Shown here: piece after piece, positions 8,496 to 16,673 of the stretch
How the letters are laid out: every line of letters starts with the position of its first letter
How positions within the stretch are numbered: position 1 is the first letter of the stretch
DNA from: Flavobacterium sp. 102
Lineage (GTDB): Bacteria > Bacteroidota > Bacteroidia > Flavobacteriales > Flavobacteriaceae
Reading direction: 5' to 3'
Length of the DNA: 64,000 nucleotides
Assembly (NCBI RefSeq): GCF_003634615.1
Contig: NZ_RBKX01000001.1
Coordinates: 682,001 to 746,000, forward strand
Notes under the pieces: generated by a model
The model's database searches: none
Told to the model about the DNA's origin: nothing
The model's input: only the letters and a program-made list of their open reading frames with translations
Program-made: the position numbers and the translations under genes

Positions 8496-8524
8496 AAACC
8501 CTGCAAATTACGCAGGGTTTTTTT
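8496..8524 (+). terminator. Intrinsic terminator after the aldehyde dehydrogenase
   Basis: Perfect 9-bp stem AAACCCTGC / GCAGGGTTT with a 7-base loop, followed by more T residues. It also faces the end of the small minus-strand ORF at 8531 and may work in both directions. Confidence 0.85.
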
Positions 8525-8530
8525 ATGTTT

Positions 8531-8698
8531 TCAAACAATATTAATACAAACTAAAAAGACAACTAAAATAGTTATTAACCCTACTATAAATGCGAGCAGA
8601 GGCCTCTCTTCTATTGATGTTTTTATGCTGACTTTAAAACCATTGAATAGTCCAATAAAAATAGCTCCAACAAACTTAATTGGATGACCACCAAACAT
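8531..8698 (-). CDS. Small predicted membrane peptide (55 residues)
   Basis: An open frame starts with ATG at 8698 and ends with TGA at 8531. The peptide begins MFGGHPIKFVGAIFIGLF and contains two hydrophobic stretches: residues about 8-17, and a strong one at about 35-54 (LLAFIVGLITILVVFLVCIN). They are separated by a charged loop, KTSIEERP. The composition is typical of a real small inner-membrane protein rather than a random frame, and the gap it fills (8470-8730) is otherwise empty. No ribosome-binding site is evident, which is normal for this phylum. I do not recognise a family. Confidence 0.5.
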   Translation of the reverse strand: MFGGHPIKFVGAIFIGLFNGFKVSIKTSIEERPLLAFIVGLITILVVFLVCINIV

Positions 8699-8730
8699 AG
8701 TTTAAATTTTTAATTTGTTCGCAAATAGAC

Positions 8731-9306
8731 CTACTTCGTCTTCTTAACATACTGGGTCAAAATCACAATGTGTTGTCCTTCGACTCTGCCTTCTATTTGT
8801 TCGGCATTGTCCCAAACCACTTTGATATTGTGAACGGCTGCACCGCGTTTGGCAGTGAAGTTTGCCCCTTTTACATCCAAATCTTTTATCAAAACCACGG
8901 AATCACCATCGAATAAAAGATTGCCATTGCTGTCTTTGTGCACAATTTTACCTTCTTCCTCTTCGCCTTCTCCGGTAGCTTTTGCCCATTCAAGCGCATC
9001 TTCATCCAAATACATCATATCAAGCAAATCATGATTTTTCAAACGTGCTAACATTCTCCAAGAAACAATCTGCACCGGAAGATTTTCATTCCACATGCTT
9101 TCGCTTAAACCACGCCAATCATTGGCATTAGTTGTATCTGGATTTTCGATTTGGTCTTTTAAAGATTTTGTGATTAAAATACAGTTCTCAGGAACATCTT
9201 CGGTTTTTGGTGCTACCAAATACACTACTAAATTTTCTTCGCTTCCGCTGATTTCACATTTAGAATCGCTTCTGTCTCTCAATCTTTTCTCAGTAACAAT
9301 GCTCAT
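8731..9306 (-). CDS. PhnA/YjdM-like domain protein with half-degenerate zinc knuckles
   Basis: A 191-residue protein of the PhnA (YjdM) family. The diagnostic C-terminal part is intact: HKDSNGNLLFDGDSVVLIKDLDVKGANFTAKRGAAV and IEGRVEGQHIVILTQYVKK. The middle contains the conserved NDWRGLSESMWNE and LLDMMYLDEDALEWAKATGEGE. Homologues I remember carry two CxxC knuckles at the N-terminus (CELC and CETC). Here they read KCEIS and NCILI, so the second cysteine of each is gone and N-terminal zinc binding is doubtful. Despite the name, the family is not shown to cleave phosphonates and its role is unclear. The gene follows an outer-membrane protein gene by 10 bases, so the two are probably co-transcribed. 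Confidence 0.88.
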   Translation of the reverse strand: MSIVTEKRLRDRSDSKCEISGSEENLVVYLVAPKTEDVPENCILITKSLKDQIENPDTTNANDWRGLSESMWNENLPVQIVSWRMLARLKNHDLLDMMYLDEDALEWAKATGEGEEEEGKIVHKDSNGNLLFDGDSVVLIKDLDVKGANFTAKRGAAVHNIKVVWDNAEQIEGRVEGQHIVILTQYVKKTK

Positions 9307-9316
9307 TATCTATCTC

Positions 9317-9808
9317 TTATAAATTAAATGTTGCACCAATCTGAAAGACAAACTGGTTGTTAAATCGTTCGTAACCTATAGCATCCGGATTGTATTTTGC
9401 TAAAGGAAATCCGGCTTCAGAATAAACTCCGAAACCTTGGGTAAAGAAATATCTTGCGCCAAAATGAGCACCGAAATTTCGCAATCCTAAATCCAATCCC
9501 GGATAGAAGTCAAATTTATCGCTGATGTTGATTACATTGCCAATATTTGCATTGAAACGCAATTTCGCATCAAATCGGTCATCAAACTTTGGGGTTCCGC
9601 CTCTTTCCGTAGTATTTAAAAGATAGGAAACTGAAGCACCAACCGAAATGTTATCACCCAAACCATAATCTGTCATAACAGCAATTCCGGTCGCATATTC
9701 CTGCATCGTGGCACCTACTTGGAATTTGACATCCTTTTTCCCTTTAAAGGCTTGCGCATTGGCAAAACCTATTGTCAATAAAAGAGCAATCAATGTAATT
9801 TTTTTCAT
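9317..9808 (-). CDS. Small outer-membrane beta-barrel-like protein
   Basis: A 163-residue exported protein. A longer frame begins at 9841, but the ATG at 9808 (MKKITLIALLLTIGFANAQ) starts a good signal peptide, and a -7 promoter element at 9828-9835 places transcription start after 9828, so I chose 9808. The mature part shows alternating beta-strand patterns (KFQVGATMQEYATGIAV, ISVGASVSYLL, FDAKLRFNANIGNV, YFFTQGFGVYSEAGF) and ends in a hydrophobic strand, QFVFQIGATFNL, as in small 8-strand barrels. It may belong to a Flavobacteriia-specific DUF family, possibly DUF6646, from memory only. It is co-directional with the PhnA-like gene 10 bases downstream. Function unknown. Confidence 0.7.
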   Translation of the reverse strand: MKKITLIALLLTIGFANAQAFKGKKDVKFQVGATMQEYATGIAVMTDYGLGDNISVGASVSYLLNTTERGGTPKFDDRFDAKLRFNANIGNVINISDKFDFYPGLDLGLRNFGAHFGARYFFTQGFGVYSEAGFPLAKYNPDAIGYERFNNQFVFQIGATFNL

Positions 9809-9827
9809 TTGTATCGAATTTAAAGTG

Positions 9828-9835
9828 CAAATATA
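9828..9835 (-). promoter_or_regulatory. -7 promoter element that fixes the start of the outer-membrane protein gene
   Basis: Minus-strand TATATTTG matches TAnnTTTG. Transcription would start near 9822, which leaves only the ATG at 9808 usable. Confidence 0.55.
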
Positions 9836-9873
9836 GTCCATTAAAAATAGTAACTTGTAGAATTAATTTGAAA

Positions 9874-10611
9874 TCAATTTCTACCTTTTTCGTTAAAATA
9901 CAATTCGTTCAACGGTTCGCTTTGCCAAAATTCTTTGGTATTGACATCCATAATGGTCAATGGTCCTTTAAAAGCGGCACCGGTATCAACATTCCAAACA
10001 CTAGCTTTTTGCACCGGAACCGTTTCTCCGATTCGCGTCACCGGAGTATGTCCGATATAAACTTCAGTATACAAAGTCAATCTTCTTGGATACAACCAAC
10101 TGCTTTTTGAAATGGATGAATCTAAAGCCAATGCTGATTCCCAAAGCGTTCTATCCCAATAAAACAATTTGGGGAAATATTCATAATGAACGCCATTCAT
10201 GTTGGTAAATCCGGCATGAACAAACAATCGGTTTTCATCATCGAGAAAATAATTCTCCAATCCTATCAGAAAGTCAATATGCAACTTCTTTGTCGCTTCT
10301 GAAATATCGGAATAAGCCAAAACCGTAGCTTCACCACCGTGTTTGTACCACATTTTTTCATCAAAATTCTTAGTGTTGCCTTCGAGCCAATCTAATAGCA
10401 ACTCATCGTGATTGCCGCGTAAAAAAATGCAGTTTTGCTTTTTACCCAAATCAATTAAATAATTGATTACTTGTGGTGATTCGCTCCAACCATCAACATA
10501 ATCTCCAAGAAAAATAAGCGTGTCATCCTTGGTCACATTCGCTCTTTCCATAATTTGGTGAAGTGCTCTTAATCCACCGTGAATGTCGCCTATTACTAAT
10601 ATTCTACCCAT
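9874..10611 (-). CDS. Metallophosphoesterase (PP1/bis-nucleosyl-tetraphosphatase-like serine/threonine phosphatase family)
   Basis: A 245-residue calcineurin-like phosphoesterase. The canonical dinuclear-metal motifs appear in order: GDIHGG (residues 8-13), GDYVDGW, RGNHDELLLDW, then VHAGF and GHTPV. The arrangement is that of the PPP-type bacterial phosphatases, which dephosphorylate proteins or hydrolyse ApppA-like dinucleotides. It has no signal peptide and should be cytoplasmic. The start codon lies inside the upstream gene (8-base overlap with the AlbA_2 protein), which implies translational coupling and a shared function. The substrate cannot be told from sequence. Confidence 0.88.
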   Translation of the reverse strand: MGRILVIGDIHGGLRALHQIMERANVTKDDTLIFLGDYVDGWSESPQVINYLIDLGKKQNCIFLRGNHDELLLDWLEGNTKNFDEKMWYKHGGEATVLAYSDISEATKKLHIDFLIGLENYFLDDENRLFVHAGFTNMNGVHYEYFPKLFYWDRTLWESALALDSSISKSSWLYPRRLTLYTEVYIGHTPVTRIGETVPVQKASVWNVDTGAAFKGPLTIMDVNTKEFWQSEPLNELYFNEKGRN

Positions 10612-11755
10612 TAATTTCGTTGTATTTCATTTTTCTTAAAATGCGCATCGCTTCTTTAAAGCTCAAATAAACATTGGCTTTCTTTTGTGCCTTTAAATAC
10701 GGTTTTGCATCAATCAGTTTTTGCTTTGCATCCTCAAATCCGTTCAAATAGCAAATCATCAAAGTGGAAGATAAATTCTCTAAATCCTTTTCTTCTCGCT
10801 CAGACAAAGTAATTCCTTTTTGCAATTTATTAATTAAAGCTAAATTAGAATTATAAATGTGATGCAGCATTTTTTTATTGTAAGCCGGCGGTTCAAACAG
10901 CATTTTTGTTTCCATTTTGTAATATCCATTGTCAAAAAAACGGATCGTCAATTGTTCCAATGGATAAAAACTCGTTTTGTCATTCAGCCCAAGCGGAACG
11001 TGTTCTACAATCGTAAAACTATGGTCGTCATATTCAATAGAAACCACATCTAGTGCCGAATAAAAAAGCTTGACCCTTTCATTGATTAATTCAATATCTA
11101 CCCGAGAAAGATAAGTTGTATCTCGGATTTTTTTCGGAATTCCAGCCCAACAAATCACAAATAATTCTTTAAAAACTCTATATTTTGAAGGCATATCGCC
11201 ATGTCGCACATTCATAAAATCCATCACGCCGTCAAGCGTATAAGCAATGCTGTTCCGCGAACTGTTTTCAATACTGATGACAGTTTCGATATTCTGCTTT
11301 GAATACGGAATCTTATCTTCGGTCGGCATCGAATTGCTTCCAACTCTCACAAAAACCGTATTCGCCAAAATGGTGTGAATGTTTTTCTTGAAAAAGGAAA
11401 TTTTGTGCTTCGGTTTAATCGTTACCAAACCCACTACTCGGTCTTTAGGCAAATTAGGAAACGGTACATTTTCGTATTGAATTTTCGGCGGATTTTCTAA
11501 ATAAGCATTGACCAAATTCTGTATCCGACTGTCGTCAAAAAAGTCGTCACCCATGATTTCATTGTCCTGATCTTCTACACCAACAACTATGTAAGAATTA
11601 TTCGAAGGATTAGAATTGGACAATGCGCAAATGTGTTTTAAAAACTTGGCTTTTCCTTCTTTGGTATGCAAATTCAACTGACGCTTCTTGTCATAAAAAC
11701 TGCACTCATCATTGTGAGCTAATAAATTCTTGATAAGCAAACGTTTATTAATCAT
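10604..11755 (-). CDS. AlbA_2 (Schlafen-fold) domain protein
   Basis: A 383-residue cytoplasmic protein. Residues about 15-160 fit the AlbA_2/Schlafen core: an acidic strand DECSFYDKKRQLNL, then GKAKFLKHICALSNS and the conserved SYIVVGVEDQDNE. Later come an acidic patch (DDFFDDSRIQNLVNAYLENPP) and a VGLVTIKP strand. Residues Glu17 and Asp22 are five apart and Asp62 is 40 further on. This is close to the spacing I remember for the catalytic triad of Schlafen RNases (5 and 38), so nuclease activity is possible but unproven. Annotation pipelines often call these ATP-binding proteins, but no Walker A is visible. The C-terminal half (about 170-383) is unrecognised and mostly helical near its end. 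The phosphatase gene overlaps its 3' end by 8 bases. Confidence 0.7.
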   Translation of the reverse strand: MINKRLLIKNLLAHNDECSFYDKKRQLNLHTKEGKAKFLKHICALSNSNPSNNSYIVVGVEDQDNEIMGDDFFDDSRIQNLVNAYLENPPKIQYENVPFPNLPKDRVVGLVTIKPKHKISFFKKNIHTILANTVFVRVGSNSMPTEDKIPYSKQNIETVISIENSSRNSIAYTLDGVMDFMNVRHGDMPSKYRVFKELFVICWAGIPKKIRDTTYLSRVDIELINERVKLFYSALDVVSIEYDDHSFTIVEHVPLGLNDKTSFYPLEQLTIRFFDNGYYKMETKMLFEPPAYNKKMLHHIYNSNLALINKLQKGITLSEREEKDLENLSSTLMICYLNGFEDAKQKLIDAKPYLKAQKKANVYLSFKEAMRILRKMKYNEING

Positions 11756-11760
11756 ATTTT

Positions 11761-11826
11761 GAGTGTTCAGTGCTCAGTTTTGAGTGTTCAGTTACTGCCA
11801 ACTAATTACTGAACACTGAATACTAA
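11761..11826. repeat. STRR-like inverted element, AGTGTTCAGT family (copy 1)
   Basis: The left arm repeats the word as GAGTGTTCAG, TGCTCAGTTT, TGAGTGTTCAGT. The right arm is its complement, ACTGAACACTGAATACT. It fills the 73-base gap between two co-directional minus-strand genes. Two further copies of the same word family are at 13961 and 33293. Confidence 0.75.
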
Positions 11827-11828
11827 AT

Positions 11829-12695
11829 TTAAGGTACTTTATTTCCCATACTTTCCGTCCAAATGGCAAACCAATCTTCTTGCTCCAATTGCAATTCTGC
11901 GGCTTTGATTAAGGCTTGAATTCGAGCCACATTAACCGTTCCGGCAACCGGAAGGACTTTCGCAGGATGCTTTAATATCCACGCCAACAAAATGGTATCC
12001 GAACCAAAATGATATTTCTTCACTAATTCTGCCAATAATATCTTCAATCTTCTGGTTTGCTCAATATCTTCCCTAAATACTGTTCCTAGCGGATTCCAAC
12101 TCATCGGACGAATGTTGTGCATTTGCATATAATCAAAACTGCCGTCCAACATCGCTTCGTGATGCGTTGCCGAAAATTGGACTTGGTTATAACTGATTTG
12201 GGTTTTTTGACGAATCAATTCCGTTTGCCAAGACGTAAAATTAGACAATCCGAAATCAATAATCTTGCCTTCTTTTTTAAGTGTTGAAACGGCTTCCGCA
12301 ATTTCATCAGCTTCCATTAACGGACTTGGTCTATGCAATAACAAAACATCTAAATAATCTGTTTTGAGATTTTTTAGCGAATTTTCTACTGACCAAATGA
12401 TATAGTCTTTAGAATAATCATAGTGCTTGATTTTGTTGTCTCTTCCTTTGATGTGTTGAATACCGCATTTCGAGATTAATTGAAGTCTTTTTCGGTCTAT
12501 TTTACTTTGGGCGAAAGCCTTGCCAAAATCAGCTTCTGTAGTATAATCGCCGTAAATATCAGCGTGGTCAAAAGTAGTAATCTGGTTTTCGATACAAAGT
12601 TGTATCAAATGTTCCATTTCGGAAGTGTTTAGTTTTTTATCCCAAATACCCCAATTCATGGTTCCGGCAATTATGGGCGAAAGTTTTGTTTGCAT
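11829..12695 (-). CDS. Aldo/keto reductase (YdhF-like)
   Basis: A 288-residue NADPH-dependent oxidoreductase with a (beta/alpha)8 barrel. The catalytic tetrad can be followed: Asp and Tyr in FDHADIYGDYTTEADFGKAF, Lys in LQLISKCGIQ and His in LLLHRPSPLM. Signature strands SNFTSWQ and the cofactor-binding end PVAGTVNVARI are present. The pattern resembles the E. coli YdhF group of broad-specificity carbonyl reductases. It has no signal peptide and is cytoplasmic. It stands alone: an STRR-like repeat separates it from the next minus-strand gene, and the upstream side is the shared 251-base region with moxR. Substrate unknown. Confidence 0.9.
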   Translation of the reverse strand: MQTKLSPIIAGTMNWGIWDKKLNTSEMEHLIQLCIENQITTFDHADIYGDYTTEADFGKAFAQSKIDRKRLQLISKCGIQHIKGRDNKIKHYDYSKDYIIWSVENSLKNLKTDYLDVLLLHRPSPLMEADEIAEAVSTLKKEGKIIDFGLSNFTSWQTELIRQKTQISYNQVQFSATHHEAMLDGSFDYMQMHNIRPMSWNPLGTVFREDIEQTRRLKILLAELVKKYHFGSDTILLAWILKHPAKVLPVAGTVNVARIQALIKAAELQLEQEDWFAIWTESMGNKVP

Positions 12696-12946
12696 TTTTA
12701 TGTTTTTTTAGAAGTGTGTTGCAATTGTTTTTGTTTTTTGTCCTTTGGAAAATTTTCTTATTTTGCCAACGAAAAATCGTAAAACAGATTAGGTCTTAAA
12801 ATTATAAAAAGAAAATCATAAATCATCCTTAAAATTGGGATGTTTTATAAAGTTTTAACGCATTATTAACATCGCGTAACCTAATAAATTTTCACTTTTG
12901 AAATGTTAAAATTATAACGTACATACATTAGCATAAATAGAACACT
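12696..12946. other. Divergent intergenic region between the aldo/keto reductase and moxR
   Basis: Gene-free 251 bases, strongly AT-rich. I see a weak hairpin, CATCC / GGATG (12824-12842), with no T run, and CACTTTTG near 12893, one base off the -7 consensus. It must hold the promoters of both genes, but I cannot place them with confidence. No small ORF is convincing. Confidence 0.4.
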
Positions 12947-13951
12947 ATGGAAGAAAATGGTACTGCTTTAGATATCAGAGCAATTAATGCAAAAATAGAA
13001 CATGAAAGTGCTTTTATCGACTTGTTGGCAATGGAAATGAACAAAGTCATTGTCGGTCAAAAACACATGGTAGAAAGATTGTTAATTGGACTATTAGGAC
13101 AAGGCCATATTCTTTTGGAAGGTGTTCCGGGATTAGCAAAAACCTTAGCCATCAATACTTTGTCACAAGCTATTGACGGCAGTTTCAGTCGTATTCAGTT
13201 TACTCCTGATTTATTACCGGCGGACGTAATTGGAACAATGATTTACAACATTAAAGCCAATGAGTTTTCGATTAAAAAAGGACCAATTTTTGCCAATTTC
13301 GTTTTAGCAGATGAGATAAACCGTGCGCCGGCCAAAGTACAATCGGCTTTGTTAGAAGCGATGCAGGAAAAACAAGTAACAATTGGCGATACAACCTTCA
13401 AATTAGACAGGCCATTTTTAGTATTGGCTACGCAAAATCCGATTGAACAAGAAGGAACTTATCCTTTACCGGAAGCACAAGTCGATCGTTTTATGCTAAA
13501 AACCGTAATCGATTATCCAAAAATGGATGAAGAAAGAATGGTGATCCGTCAAAACTTAAAAGGCGCATACGAAAAAGTAAATTCGGTAGTTTCTGTTGAC
13601 CAAATTCTACGTGCACAAGAGGCCGTTCGTGAAGTGTACATGGACGAAAAAATCGAAAAATACATTCTAGACATCATCTTTGCGACGCGTTTCCCTGAAA
13701 AATATAAATTAGAAAGTCTAAAACCGCTTATCAGTTTCGGAGCTTCTCCTCGTGGAAGTATCAACTTGGCAACTGCTGCCAAATGTTATGCTTTCATCAA
13801 ACGTCGCGGCTACGTAATTCCGGAAGATGTCCGTGCTGTAGTTCACGATGTATTGCGTCACAGAATCGGAGTAACTTACGAAGCCGAAGCCGAAAACATA
13901 ACTTCTGTTGATATCATCAACAAAATCGTAAACGAAATTGAAGTACCTTAA
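12947..13951 (+). CDS. MoxR-type AAA+ ATPase of the Bat operon
   Basis: A 334-residue AAA+ ATPase of the MoxR family, which acts as a chaperone with VWA-domain proteins. Walker A is GVPGLAKT (about residue 61), Walker B and its extension LADEINRAPAKVQSALLEAM, sensor 1 LATQNPIEQEGTYPLPEAQVDRF, and the sensor 2 region FGASPRGSINL. It is the first gene of a plus-strand operon that continues with DUF58, a BatD-like protein, BatA, BatB, BatC, BatD and BatE. That order is typical of Bacteroidota aerotolerance loci. MoxR probably remodels the VWA complexes with ATP. An STRR-like element separates it from the DUF58 gene. Confidence 0.95.
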   Translation: MEENGTALDIRAINAKIEHESAFIDLLAMEMNKVIVGQKHMVERLLIGLLGQGHILLEGVPGLAKTLAINTLSQAIDGSFSRIQFTPDLLPADVIGTMIYNIKANEFSIKKGPIFANFVLADEINRAPAKVQSALLEAMQEKQVTIGDTTFKLDRPFLVLATQNPIEQEGTYPLPEAQVDRFMLKTVIDYPKMDEERMVIRQNLKGAYEKVNSVVSVDQILRAQEAVREVYMDEKIEKYILDIIFATRFPEKYKLESLKPLISFGASPRGSINLATAAKCYAFIKRRGYVIPEDVRAVVHDVLRHRIGVTYEAEAENITSVDIINKIVNEIEVP

Positions 13952-13960
13952 TTCAAAGTT

Positions 13961-14046
13961 GGCAGTGGTCAGTTTTGAGTGGTCAGTTATTTATTTTTCT
14001 TAGAAAATTTTACTGAACACTAATTTCTGAACACTGAACACTATCT
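13961..14046. repeat. STRR-like inverted element, AGTGTTCAGT family (copy 2)
   Basis: Left arm: GGCAGTGGTCAGTTTTGAG then TGGTCAGTTA. Right arm: the complementary words TACTGAACACTAA and CTGAACACTGAACACTA. It occupies almost the whole 98-base gap between moxR and the DUF58 gene, inside the Bat operon. Confidence 0.75.
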
Positions 14047-14049
14047 AAA

Positions 14050-14916
14050 ATGGAAACAAAAGACCTTCTCAAAAAAGTTCGTAAAATCGAAATCAAAACC
14101 CGAAGATTGAGTGATCATATCTTCTCGGGTGAATACCACACATCGTTCAAAGGCCGTGGTATGACGTTTTCGGAAGTGCGTCAGTACCAGTTTGGCGATG
14201 ATATTCGCGCCATCGACTGGAATGTGACGGCACGTTATAACGAACCGTATGTGAAAGTTTTTGAAGAAGAACGCGAATTGACCATGATGTTGATGGTAGA
14301 CATTTCGGGTTCGGAAAGTTTTGGAACCAAAAACCAGCTAAAAAGTGAAATCGTTACTGAAATTGCGGCAACCATGGCATTTTCAGCCACACAAAACAAC
14401 GATAAAATTGGCTTGATTTTATTTTCAGACCAAATCGAATTATACATTCCGCCGAAAAAAGGAAAATCACATGTTTTAAGAATCATCCGTGAGTTAATCG
14501 AATTCCAACCAAAAAGCAAAAGAACCGATTTGTCTCAAGCATTGAAATTCCTATCCGGAACGCAAAAAAAGAAAGCGATTGTATTCGTGATTTCCGATTT
14601 TATGGTCGAAGACGATTACGAAAAAACCTTAAAAATTGCCGGAAAGAAACACGATATCACCGGTGTCAGAGTGTACGACATTCGGGAAGAAAAAATGCCA
14701 AACATCGGTATGGTAGAAATGGAAGATGCCGAAACTGGAGAAGTTTTAGTCGTTAACACAGGTTCTAAAAAAGCACGTTTGAGCTACGAAAAACAATACC
14801 AAGACAAAGTGAATTATTTTAAAGATATCTTTTCCAAATGTGGTTCAGGAACCGTAAACACTCGCGTGGACGAAAGTTATGTTACTAAATTATTGGGGTA
14901 TTTTAAATCGAGATGA
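14050..14916 (+). CDS. DUF58 domain protein (VWA-like, Bat operon)
   Basis: A 288-residue DUF58 protein. The family signature FSGEYHTSFKGRGMTFSEVRQYQFGDD and AIDWNVTARYNEPYVKVFEEERE is intact (residues about 26-80). A von Willebrand A-like domain follows, with the metal-site motif VDISGSESFGT and an FVISDFMVEDDYE strand. It has no membrane segment, so it is cytoplasmic. DUF58 proteins regularly pair with MoxR ATPases, and this one sits between moxR and the membrane components. It probably links ATPase action to the VWA/TPR membrane complex. Gaps on both sides are filled by repeat elements of different families. Confidence 0.92.
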   Translation: METKDLLKKVRKIEIKTRRLSDHIFSGEYHTSFKGRGMTFSEVRQYQFGDDIRAIDWNVTARYNEPYVKVFEEERELTMMLMVDISGSESFGTKNQLKSEIVTEIAATMAFSATQNNDKIGLILFSDQIELYIPPKKGKSHVLRIIRELIEFQPKSKRTDLSQALKFLSGTQKKKAIVFVISDFMVEDDYEKTLKIAGKKHDITGVRVYDIREEKMPNIGMVEMEDAETGEVLVVNTGSKKARLSYEKQYQDKVNYFKDIFSKCGSGTVNTRVDESYVTKLLGYFKSR

Positions 14917-14920
14917 AAAA

Positions 14921-15024
14921 TTTAACCGCAAAGAAGGCAAAGAAGACGCAATGCTCGCAAAGCATTCCTTCAGAAATTTAACCTTGTAACCTTTGCGAAA
15001 AACTTAGCGCTCTTTGCGGTTAAG
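14921..15024. repeat. STRR-like inverted element, AACCGCAAAG family (copy 1)
   Basis: A perfect 12-bp outer stem, TTAACCGCAAAG (14922-14933) against CTTTGCGGTTAA (15012-15023). Between them are degenerate repeats (GGCAAAGAAGACGCAA; CTTTGCGAAAAACTTAGCG) and an inner hairpin, AATGCT / AGCATT (14950-14966). It fills the gap between the DUF58 gene and the next Bat gene. A related copy lies at 37303. Confidence 0.8.
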
Positions 15025-15035
15025 AAAAACTAAAA

Positions 15036-16673
15036 ATGAAATTAAAGTTATACATATTATTTTTACTAACATCAGTAACTCTTTTCGCGCAACCGAAAAA
15101 AGTAACGACTTCTATTGACACTACGAAAAACAAAATCGGTGCGGAATTCAAACTGACTTTAAAAGCCGATGTTGATACTTTATCCAAAGTAAAATTTCCG
15201 GAGAGTAAGTTTTTTGGTGCTTTGGAAGTCATTCAATCCTATAAAATTGACACCGTTAGAAAAGGCGCTCGTTATGAATTGATCAAAAAATATGGATTAA
15301 CGCAATTCGATTCAGGAAAATATACGATTCCGAGAATTCCGGTTATGATTAATGGAAAAGCTTCATTTTCCGATAGTATCAAAGTCGAAGTCAATGATGT
15401 TAAAGTCGATACCTTAAAACAAAAAATGTACGATATCAAAGACATTGCTCAAGTCGAAAGTCCGATGGGAACTTGGTGGATTTATGTTTTGATTGTCATT
15501 GCCATTGGTGTTATTGGTTTCTTCATTTACAAATTCATCAAAAAAATTCAGACCAAAGAAAAAGTCGAAGTCTTTGTTTATAAAACACCTATCGAAAAAG
15601 CCACAACTTTACTCCAACAATTAGAATCAAAAGAACTTTGGCAAAAAGGCGAAATTAAAAACTATTATTCGGAACTAACTGATATTGCGCGGAATTACAT
15701 CGAAGAAGAAATTCACATTCCGGCGATGGAAAGTACTACTTCTGAATTGATTGAAGGTTTGCGAAGAGCTGCGAAACAACAAAAATTAAAGCTTTCCAAC
15801 GAAACCGTTGAAAACTTAGAAAAAGTATTAAAACAAGCCGATTTGGTGAAATTTGCTAAAGTAAAACCACTTGAATTTGAAATCGAAGAAGACAAAAAAC
15901 GCATTTCCAATTCTATAGTAACCATTCACAAATCGATTCCTGAAATTGTCGAAGATGACGACGAATTGGCATTGTGGAACGAACAACAAAAAGAATTGGC
16001 GCGTTTGCAAAAACTCAAAAAACAAAAACGTGTAAGAATCATCACAACCATCGGAATTGTACTTGGTATGATTGTGATTGCGCTTGGCAGCTTGATTTAT
16101 TTCAAAGGTTTTGATTATGTGAAAGACAATTTAATTGGTCATCCAACCAAAGATTTAGTCGAAGGCGAATGGATTTACAGCGAATATGGTAATCCAGGCG
16201 TAAAAGTAGAAACTCCAAAAGTTTTAAAGCGTTTGGATGTCTCTAAAATGATGCCCAAAGAAGTTATGGCTGTTGTAAAAGAAGCGCAGATGTTTGGCTA
16301 CGGAAGTATGTTCGACAGTTTCTACATCTTAGTATCAACAACCACTTTTAAACAAGAAGGAACTGTCGATTTAGAAAAATCTATTGAAGGTTCTCTAAAA
16401 GCGATGGAGGCAAGAGGCGCACAAAACATCATTGTTAAAACTGAAGACTTCGGCACACAAAAAGGAATAACCGGGAAAAAAGCTTATGGCACTATGACCA
16501 CTTTCGATCCTGTTCAGAAAAAATCAGAAAAAATGTATTATGAAGTATTGGTTTTTGGTCAAAATGGTGGATTACAACAAATCTTAATCATGCATCGTGA
16601 AGGAGACAAATACGGACAACAAATTTCTGAAAGAGTACTAAATTCGACCGAATTACAAACAACACAAGAATGA
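15036..16673 (+). CDS. BatD-like membrane protein with extra C-terminal domain (Bat operon)
   Basis: A 545-residue protein with a signal peptide (cut after LFAQ). An N-terminal beta-sandwich (about 20-125, with TTSIDTTKNKIGAEFKLTL and YTIPRIPVMING) resembles the Ig-like repeats of BatD. It is followed by a membrane segment (WWIYVLIVIAIGVIGFFIY, about 148-168) and a cytoplasmic helical region with YSELTDIARNYIEEEIHIPAMESTTSELIEGL, as in DUF4381-type proteins. A second membrane segment (IITTIGIVLGMIVIALGSL, about 348-366) leads to about 175 residues I do not recognise. The gene overlaps batA by 4 bases. The two-membrane-segment layout and the extra C-terminal domain make it longer than a simple BatD-like protein. 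A scaffold role in the Bat complex is inferred. Confidence 0.75.
   Translation: MKLKLYILFLLTSVTLFAQPKKVTTSIDTTKNKIGAEFKLTLKADVDTLSKVKFPESKFFGALEVIQSYKIDTVRKGARYELIKKYGLTQFDSGKYTIPRIPVMINGKASFSDSIKVEVNDVKVDTLKQKMYDIKDIAQVESPMGTWWIYVLIVIAIGVIGFFIYKFIKKIQTKEKVEVFVYKTPIEKATTLLQQLESKELWQKGEIKNYYSELTDIARNYIEEEIHIPAMESTTSELIEGLRRAAKQQKLKLSNETVENLEKVLKQADLVKFAKVKPLEFEIEEDKKRISNSIVTIHKSIPEIVEDDDELALWNEQQKELARLQKLKKQKRVRIITTIGIVLGMIVIALGSLIYFKGFDYVKDNLIGHPTKDLVEGEWIYSEYGNPGVKVETPKVLKRLDVSKMMPKEVMAVVKEAQMFGYGSMFDSFYILVSTTTFKQEGTVDLEKSIEGSLKAMEARGAQNIIVKTEDFGTQKGITGKKAYGTMTTFDPVQKKSEKMYYEVLVFGQNGGLQQILIMHREGDKYGQQISERVLNSTELQTTQE

Noticed and set aside
9809..9841. Longer N-terminus for the outer-membrane protein (MDYICTLNSIQ...)
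   Set aside because: It lies over a -7 promoter element and would bury the signal peptide.
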